64,000 nt of DNA from Roseateles asaccharophilus (GTDB lineage Bacteria; Pseudomonadota; Gammaproteobacteria; Burkholderiales; Burkholderiaceae_C): the NCBI RefSeq assembly GCF_004362405.1, contig NZ_SNXE01000006.1:209411-273410 (forward strand), in the 5' to 3' direction. Below the pieces are notes generated by a model. The model did no database searches, was not told the DNA's origin, and saw only the letters and a list, made by a program, of their open reading frames with translations. A program made the position numbers and the translations under genes. Shown piece after piece: positions 36,801-45,800 of this stretch; the stretch's first letter is position 1, and each line of letters begins with the position of its first letter.

Positions 36801-39800
36801 CCCTGCTTGGATTGCAGCAACAGTGATCCGCCAGCCCTCAGCGCTGATGCTTTAACACTGACGTCGCCTTGGACCTCAAGCCTCACCGTGCCTTGCCCCG
36901 CCACGAGCAAAGAGCGGTCAATGCCCAAGTTCGAAGCCGTGATGGCAAGACTGCGGCCCGCGATCACCTCGCTGTTGCTGATGTCTACCTTCTGACCGCT
37001 CAAGGCCACACTGACGCCTCGAATGCCGCCCCCGCTGCTGCTGATATTGAGCGCCTTGACGTCAACCAGTTCCCCCGCGCGCACCTGGCCTTGGTTCGTG
37101 AAGTCGCCGCTCAGCGCCATCTCCACGCGCTTGCCGGTGATCAGCGCCCCGCTGGGCTGCAGATCACCCTCGCGCGGCAGCAGGTAGACCTGGGGAACCA
37201 GCACGCGCTGGCGGCTGCCGTCGGCCAGGGCCACCTCCTGCTCCACCAGCCAGACCAGGTCGGTGGTGAGCTGGCTCATCTGCTCGGCGCTCAGGGCCAC
37301 GCCGGGGCGCAGCTGGTGCTGCTTGGCAAAGCTCGCGCCGTTGTCCAGCAGGGCGCGGTACATGGCCTCGTCGCTGCTGTAGCCCGGCAGGAAGCTGGCG
37401 CCCGTGAGCTGCCCCAGTTGCTCGCGCACCAGGCGCTGCTCATAGAAGCCGTCACCCAGGCGCTTTTGCGTGGTGGCCGGGTCGGCCGCCACGGCCTGCA
37501 GCAGGTAGTCGCTGGACAGCCATTCGCGGTAGTTGGCGAACTGCGGGTCCGTCTCCACCAGGTAGCGCGCACTCGATTCGCTGCGCGTCTTGAACAGGCT
37601 GTTGCTGGGCAGGCCCAGCCCCACGGGCACGCTGCGCGCCAGGCCGGCGCCGCTGAAGCTCGCCGCCGCTCCGCGCAGGGTCTGAGCCGCGGCCGCGCCG
37701 GGCGCGCGTCCGCCCCCAAGGCTGCCGGCATTCACGGCATCCACCGCCGCCGCCTGTGCGGCCTGGCGCAGCTGCGAAGCCTGGGCATCCGCCCCGCCGG
37801 CCTGGGCTTGCAGCGCCGCCCGCAGCGCGGCCTGCACCCCGGCGCGGGCCGACTGCGAGCCCGCCTGCACATTGGCGTCCACGCTGGCCGCGCTGCCGGC
37901 CCGCACCGCCTGGGCCGTGAGGCCGGCATCCTGACGCCAGCCCGCCGCGGCGCCCGCATCGGGCCCGGTCTGCGCTGCCGCCGTCACGCTTTGCGCGGAT
38001 GGCCCGGTCAAGCCACCGAGGCCGGCGCCACCGGATGCCTGCACCGCCACACTGCCGGCGCCCGCTTGGGCACCGGCGCCTGGACCGACGCCCACGCTAC
38101 CGGCCTGCGCGCGGCTGCCGGGCGCGCTTGCTGCGGGCAAGCTGGCGCCAGCGTGAGTGGGCAGGGTCAGCGCCACCTGACGCTGCGTGCCATTGCCTGG
38201 GTCCGTGACGGTGACGGTACGGTTCAGATTGTTCACCGCAGCGCCCGTGATGGCCACGCCATCACGCCCCTCGACAATGCTCATGTCGTTAGTAATTTGG
38301 GCGCCCGTGATGCGCAGCTGTCCCCCCACAGTGATTCGAGCCGCCGACGACTGAGTAGCTTCAGCAGAGCCACCTTTCACGAGCTCCGGCATGAAGCGGG
38401 CATAGCTCGGTTTCTCAGCAACGAACTCTTCCCAGGCTTGGCCCGGATGCCGCCCTCGGATTTTGTCGCCGCCCTCGAAACTAATCCCTGTGATTACGCC
38501 GTTCTCAGTTTCGCTAGTTGTGTACGGCTCAAAGACAATCAGGTCATCCTTCAGAATGCGATCGTTGAGAACAAGGGCTGGTGCGCCTTGTATCTGATAT
38601 GCACGCCCAGGATTTGCGAGGACGAAATCGCCCCAGGCTCGCATAACCGTTCGGCCATTCAGGTACACCCACTCGTCAACGGCGACGTTGTCCGTGCAGG
38701 TGAAGCCGCTATCTCCGCCGCATTCGTAGTAAACCGGGTAGTACCCAACAAACCGAACCCGATCACCCAGCGGATCGCCTGCGGCCCTCCACATCAGATA
38801 CGGATTCACATTCCGCACATCCCCAGCCTTCAACTGCAGGTCACCGATCGCCTCGATGGTCGCCCCGCTATTGAGAACCGTCCCGCTGCTGGTGATCTGC
38901 ATATCCCCACCGCTGCGAATCAGCGCCTTGCTGTCGAGCAGGCGCACCGGCGTGTTGCTGCTGCTGCTGTCCTGCCCGCTGCCTGCCCCCGCATGCACGC
39001 TGCGGTTGACCAGCCCCCCGGTGAGGTCCAGCTTCAGCCAGCGGCTGGCTTCCAGCGTGGCGTTCTCGTTGAGCAGACTGGCGCCGGACAGGCTCAGGTC
39101 GCCGTCCGCAAAGATCAGGGCGCCGTCCCGGTTGCTGATCTCGCCGCTGAACTTGCCGTCCAGGGAGCGGCGTGCGGCGATCACCGCGGCCTGGGCGCCT
39201 TCCCGCTCATTGCGCAGCGAGGCGGCATCCAGGGTGATGTCACCGCCGTAGAGGCGGCCGCTGCCAAGGTTCAGCACCTGGCCCGCGGTGATGGCCACGC
39301 CCTCGCCGTCGATCAGGCCCCGGTTGCTGAGCGTGCCGCTGCCGGCATTGAGCAAGGTGAGGCGGCCATTGAGTTCGCCGCCGGCCTCGTTGTCGATCTG
39401 GACGGCCTGGATGCTCAGGCTGCCCCCGCTGCGCAGCACGCCCTGGTTGCTGAAGCGGCCCGAGAGTCCCAGGCTCAGATCACCCGCTGCCTGCAGCTGG
39501 CTGCCCGCGCCGTAGACCCAGTCCCCGTTCAAGCCCAGCAGGCTCAGCGAGCCCCGGCTGCTGATCTCGCCGCTCACGCCGCCCACCAGCTCACGCACCG
39601 AGAGCTTCAGCGCGCTGCCGGCCCAGATGCGGCCGCCCTGGTTGTCCAGCGAGAGCGCCGAGACCTGCGCTGAGGCCCCGCCGTCGCTGAGGCTCAGCTC
39701 ACCCACGGCCCCGATCTGGCCCGCCGCATTGTTGACGCTCTGGCTCAGGCTGAGCTGCAGATCGCCGTTGGCCCGCAGCTGGCCGTTGCGGTTGTCCAGC

Positions 39801-42800
39801 TGGGCGGCACTCACGAGCAGGTGCCCGCCTTGCAGGCCCTGGTCCTGGCCGGCGGTGTTGCGGTTGTCGATGCCGCGGTCCACCCGCAGCGTCAGGGTGT
39901 TGCCGCCGTACACCAGGCCCCCAGCGTTGAGCAGCTGCTGGGCCTGAGCGTCCAGCCCCTGGCTGCCCACCAGGCGCCCGCCCCGGTTGTCCAGGGTGTC
40001 GCCCACGGCCAGCGTGAGGGTCTGTGCTGCGATCTCGGCACGGTTGCTGAGCTGGGTCACGCTCAAGCGCGCCGTGCTGCCGCTGCTCATGCCGTTTTCA
40101 TTGAGCAGGCTGGCAGCGTTCAGATCCAGCTTGCCCACGGCATGCACGCCCGTGGGGCTGCTGATGGCGGCATCACGCGTGTTGTTCAGTGCGGCGCCCT
40201 GCAGCTGCAGGTTCAGATCGCCTTCGGAGCGAATCAGCCCACCCTGGTTGTTGACCGTGCCGCTGCGCAGCTCCAGCAGCTCTTTGGCCAGCAGGCGAGC
40301 GCCGCTGTTGTCCAGCGACTGGCCCTGGCTGTCCAGCAAGAGTCGGCCGGCGGAGATTTCGCCCTGGCGGTTGCTCAGCGGGCCGCCGCTGCGCAGATCC
40401 AGTTGCTGGGCCGCCTGCAACTGGCCTTGCAGATTGTCCAGCCCTGCGCTGAGGCGCAGCGTGGCACCCGCGTCCAGGCTGGCAATGCGCCCCTGCTGGT
40501 TGCCCAGCGATGTCGCCTCCAGATGGAGGGCCTGTTTGGCCACCAGGCTGCCGCCTTGGTTGAGTACGTCCGCGCCGGCCTTGAGTTGCAGCGCGCCCCC
40601 GCTGCCCACCTGACCGCCGGCCCGGTTGTCCAAGCCGCCCAGCGTGAGCGTCATCTCGCCGCCGCTGCGCAGCTGACCGCCCTGGTTGTCCAGTCCCGCG
40701 TCGGTGGAGAGCACCAGCGCCGCCTCGCTCTGCACCAGACCTGCGCCGCCATTGCTGAGGCTGGCGCTGTGCAGCTGCATCGGGCCGCGGCTCATCAAGC
40801 TGCCGCCACGGTTGTCCAGCTGGCCGCCCACGGTCAGGGTGGCCGCACCGGTGCTGAGCAGCTTGCCGGCTTGGTGATCCAGGCTGGCGGCCTGGAGCGT
40901 GATGTCATGTGCCTGGGTCTGGCCCTGGGCCAGATTGACAGCGCCCGTGGCGTTCAGCTTCAGGGTGCTCGAGGCCAGAATCTTGCCGGCCCGTCCCTCA
41001 AGGCTGCCCAGCTGCAGGCGGAGTTCGCCGCTGCCGGCCTGGGCGATGCGCCCGCCCGCGTTGTCCAGATGTGCCGCCTCCAGGTGCAGCAAGCTGCCTT
41101 CCGCCTGAATCTGCCCACCGGCGTTGCCCAGCTGGCCCGCCATGCGGGCCAGCAATGTGCCGCCGCTGCCGCGCTGCGTGAGCGTGCCGCCGGCGTGCCG
41201 CCATTCGCTGGCCTGCAGGTCCACGGTGGCGCCCTGCAGGCTGGCCCCCTCGCTGCTCAGCACCCCAGCACTGCGCAGCGTGAGGGCCCCCGGGCTGGAC
41301 AGCAGGCTGCGGTCCAGGGCCAGCGGGCCTTGGCGGCTGCTGAGCGTGATGGCAGCTGCCTGAACGCGGCTGCCCTGCAACTGCAGCTCGGCAGCACTGG
41401 CATCGAGCGTACCGGCAGCCAGCAGGCTGCCGCCTTGCTGCAGGCCCTGGCTGGTCTGCAGGCTGAGGTTGCCTTCACTGCCCAGGATGTTGTCCGCGCG
41501 CAGGCCCGCCGCCAGCGCTCCGCTGCCGCTGATCGAGCGGGCGTTCACGCCGAGATGCCCTTGGGCCGCCACGGTGCCGCTGTTCTGCAGCCCCCCTCCC
41601 AGCTGGAGCCGGGCCTGGCCCTGGGCGTAGAGGCTGCCGCTGTTGATCAGGTCAGCGTCGAGCTTGAGATCCAGCAGCCCGCCGGCCTGCACTGTGCCGG
41701 TGTTGCTCAGGGTCTGGGCCTGGAGCTTGAGATCCTGCTCGGCACGAAGCAGGCCCTGGCCGGCGTTGTCCAGCCGCTCCAGCTGCAGATCCAGGCGCTT
41801 GGCGCTGAGCTGCCCATCACGGTTGAGCAGGGCGCCCGACTGCAGCTGCAGGGCCTCCTGGGCCTGCAGGACGCCTGCCTGGTTGTCCAGCGCGCCCCGC
41901 AGCGTGAGCTGGGCCTGGGTGCCGGCCAAGAGCTGGCCGCCCTGGTGCTGCAGGCTGTCGGCCTGCAGCGTGATCTGTCGGGCCTGGGTGCGCGCCTGGC
42001 TCAGATCGGCCGCTCCGCCAATCTCCAGCTGCAGATCGCCGGTGGCAAGGATCTGGCCTTCACGGCCTGCCAGCGAGCCGGCCTGCAGCTGCAGCAGGCC
42101 GGCGCCCGCCTGGACGATACGGCCCTGCACATTGCCCAGCGAAGCGGCTTCCAGCGTGAGGCCCTGGCCTGCGGCCTCGATACGGCCCCCCTGGTTGTCC
42201 AGATGACCGCCCAGCGTGGCATTCAGATGGCCGCTGGCCGTGCTTTGCAGCAGCTGGCCGCCGGCATGGCGCCAGTCCTGGGCCCTGATGTCCACCTGGG
42301 CCGCGCTCAGGCGGGCACCACGGGTATCCAGCGCCGTGGCGGCCTGCAGTTGCAAGGCCGCAGCGCTGCCGAGCTGCGCGCCCTCCAGGCTCAGCTCGCC
42401 GCTGCGAGCCTGCAGCGCGATCTGGCTGGCCTGGGTCTTGCTGCCCTGCAGGGCCAGCTCGGCCGCGCTCAGGCTGAGTGCGCCCGCCGCCAGGCTGCTG
42501 CCGCTGTGTTGTAGCTGCCCCTGGGCCTGCAGATGCAGCGCACCGCCGGGCGCCAGGCTGTTGTCGGGACGCAGGCCGGCCGCGAAGCTGCCGCTGCTCG
42601 CCACGCTATCGGCCTGCACGCGCAGATCGCCCGCCGCGGCCACGGTGCCGCTGTGCTGCACGTGCCCGGCCTGAATTCGGGCGTCTCCTTGGGCGTAGAT
42701 CAGGCCGCTATTGCGCAGCTCGGCGCCCACCTGCAGGGTGGCCGCGCCGCCCGATTGCAGGCGACCGGCGTTATGCACGCTGTCCAGCGTCAGGCTCAGG

Positions 42801-45800
42801 CCCTCTCGGCCCTGAAGCAGGCCCTGTCCCAGATTGTCCAGGCGGCCGCCGCTGAAGCTGAGCTGGCGGCCATCCAGCTGCCCGTCCTCGTTGCGCAAGC
42901 TGCCCGCCTGCAGGGTGAGCGCCGCCGTGCTCTGCAGCAGGCCTTGCCGGTTGTCCAGACCTGCCGCTATTTCCAGCCGGGCATCGCCCAGCACCAGAGT
43001 CTGGGCACCTTGGTGGTTCAGACTGGCGGCCTGCAGCGCCAGCTGCTGGGCCTGGGTCTGGGCCTGGGACAGATCGGCCACGCCCGCCATCTGCAGGTCC
43101 AGCCGGCCCTGCGCCAGCAGCGCGCCGCGCTCGCCCAGCAGGGTGTCGGCCTGGATGTTCAGGGTGCCGCCTTGACCGGTCTGAACGATGCGGCCCTGGC
43201 GGTTGTCCAGCTGCGCGGCCTGCAGCTGCAGGCGCTGGCCATTGGCCACGATCTGCCCACCGCGGTTGTCCAGGCGTCCCGTGAGGCGGGCCTCGAGCGC
43301 GCCGCCTGCGGCAAGCTGGCCGATCTGCCCGCCCGCATTGAGCCAGTCCACCGCCTGCACGCTGAGCTGGGCCGCGCTGAGCTGGGCGCCCTCGGTGCGC
43401 AGCTCAGCCCCGCTGTGCAGACCCAGATCGGCAGCCACCGCCACCGTGGTCCGGTCCAGGTTCAGCGCGCCCCCACGGGCGCTGGCGCTGAACTGGCCGG
43501 CCTGGATCTGGGCGCCCTGCAGCTGGAGCTCGGCCGCGTCCAGGCTCAGCAGCCCGCCCGCCATCAGGCTGCCGGCATGCTGCAAGCGCTGGCCAACGCT
43601 GAGGCGCAGCGCCGAGGCGCCGTCCAGCGTGTTGTCCGCGCGCAGACCGGCCGCAAACAGACCGCTGCCCTGCAGGTGGTCCGCCTGCACCGTGAGCCCA
43701 GCGGCCGCGCTGCTGCTGCCCTGCTGGTTCAGCTGGGCGGCGCTGAGCCGGGCGTCCCCCAGCGCACGGATGCGGCCACTGTTGTCGAGCACACCGCGGC
43801 TGCTGAGCACCAGCGCGCCCTTGGCCTGCACGCTGCCGGCATTGAGCAGGGTGTCGCCCTCGAACTGCAGCTGGCCTTCGGCCGCCAGCAGGCCCTGGCC
43901 GCTGTTGCGCAGGGTCTGGACCTGCAGGTCCAGATTCCGACCGGACAGGTGGCCATCGAGGTTGTCCACCAGGCCGGCCCGGACCGCCACATCGCCCGCC
44001 GCGAGCACGCGACCGGCGCCGTTGTCCAGGGTCTGGGCCTTGAGCTTGAGCTGCTGACCGCTGTGCTGGATCTCGCCACGACGGTTGTCCAGCGACCCGG
44101 CCTCCAGCGTGAGCACCTCGGCATTGCTCTGGATCAGCCCGCCCTGATTGTCCAAGCGCCCCTGGAGCATCAGCTGCTGCGCCTGGGTACCGCTGAGCCG
44201 GAGCTGGCCGCCCACATGGGACCAGTCGCGAGCGCTGAGGCTCAGGCTGCGGGCCGTGAGCTGGGCGCCATCGGTGTTCAGGCTGCCATCGGTCTGCAGG
44301 GCCAGCTGGCCCGTCACCTGCAGCTGGCCACGGCTGAGATCGAGCGAGCCAGCGCTGTTGATCGACAGCGCGGCCGCCAACTGCTGGCCCTGCAGGGCCA
44401 GGCCCCGCCCCGCCCCCAGGGTGAGCTGGCCGCCCTCCCCCACCCGCCCATCAGCGCCCAGGCCGGCCGCGAGCGTGGCGCCCGCGTCGGACTGCAGGCG
44501 TCCATCGGCATGGGCCCGAACGTCCCCCTGGGCCGCGAGCAGGCCGCGCAAGCGCAGATCGCCACCGCTGTCCAGATCGAGCCGAGCGCCGGCATAGCTG
44601 CTGCCCCCCAGATCCGCGCTGCTCCGGGCATCCAGGCTCATGGCAGCGCCGGCACGCAGCTGGCCCTCGCTATTGAGCTGCCGGGCCTGCACGCGCAGAT
44701 CCCGATCGGCGCTGATGCGACTGTCCGCGCCCTGGCTGAGGCCGGCCTGCAGCTGCAAGCGCACGTCCCGCCCCGCCAGCACCGCAGCGCCCGACTGGTT
44801 CAGCGAAGCCGCCTCCAGGTCCAGCGTCTCGCGCGCGGCGATCACGCCGCCGGCATTGCTCACGACCGCCTGGCCGCGCAGCGTGACCGCACCGGCCGCC
44901 GACTGGATCTGCCCGCCCTCGTTGAGCAGCTGCTCGCCCACCCGCAGCTGCACGCCGGCATCGGCCGACAGCTGCGCACCCCGGTGATCGACGCGTGCGG
45001 CACTCAGCAGGGCTTCGCCGCTGCTGCCCGCGCGGGCCTGTCGCAGATCCAGCTGGCTCCCGCCCTGCAAGGCCAGCGCACCAAGCGATTGCAGCGTGGA
45101 TTCCCGCAGATCCAGGCTGTCGCCGCTCACGCGCAGCGCACCACTGCCGTACTGCTCCAGGCGCGCGCCGCGCGCACGCAGCTCGCCGGCTTGCAGCGGG
45201 AGCTCACTGCCGTTGCCGGCCACGCGTGCACCTTCGAGATTCAACAGGCCACTGATCTGGATCTGTGGCGCCTGACTGCCGAGATGGAGCCACTCGCCGC
45301 CTCGGTTGTCCGCGGTGGCCGCCTGAATCCGCAGCTGGCCGGCCACCAGGCTGGCGCCTTGGGTGCTGATGTCTTGCTGGAGTTCGGCGCTGAGCAGCGT
45401 CTGGGCACTGAGCTGGGCCCGGTCGGCCCGCAAGCTGGCTCCGCTGAGCCGCAACTCCCCCGCCTGCGCCTGGGCGCCGCGCAGATCCAGGCTGGGTGCT
45501 TGCATCTGCACAAGCCCCGGGGCCAGCAGCAGCCCGCCGTGCTGCTGGGCTTCGCTGGCCTGCAGCCGCAGTTCGGCAGTTCCTTCCAGCTTGCCATCCG
45601 TCTGCAGGCCGGCAACGGTCACGCTGCCAGCCTCGCCCTGCACGCGCTGACCCTCCACCGTGATGGAGCCCTGGCTGGCCATCCAGCCCGCGTTGCGAAC
45701 CCCGTCGCGCCCCTGCACCTGCAAGCTGGCCCCATCGCCCTGGGCGTAGAGCGTGCCGCTGTTCTCCAACCAGCCCTGGGCGTTCAGGGTCAGGGCTTGC

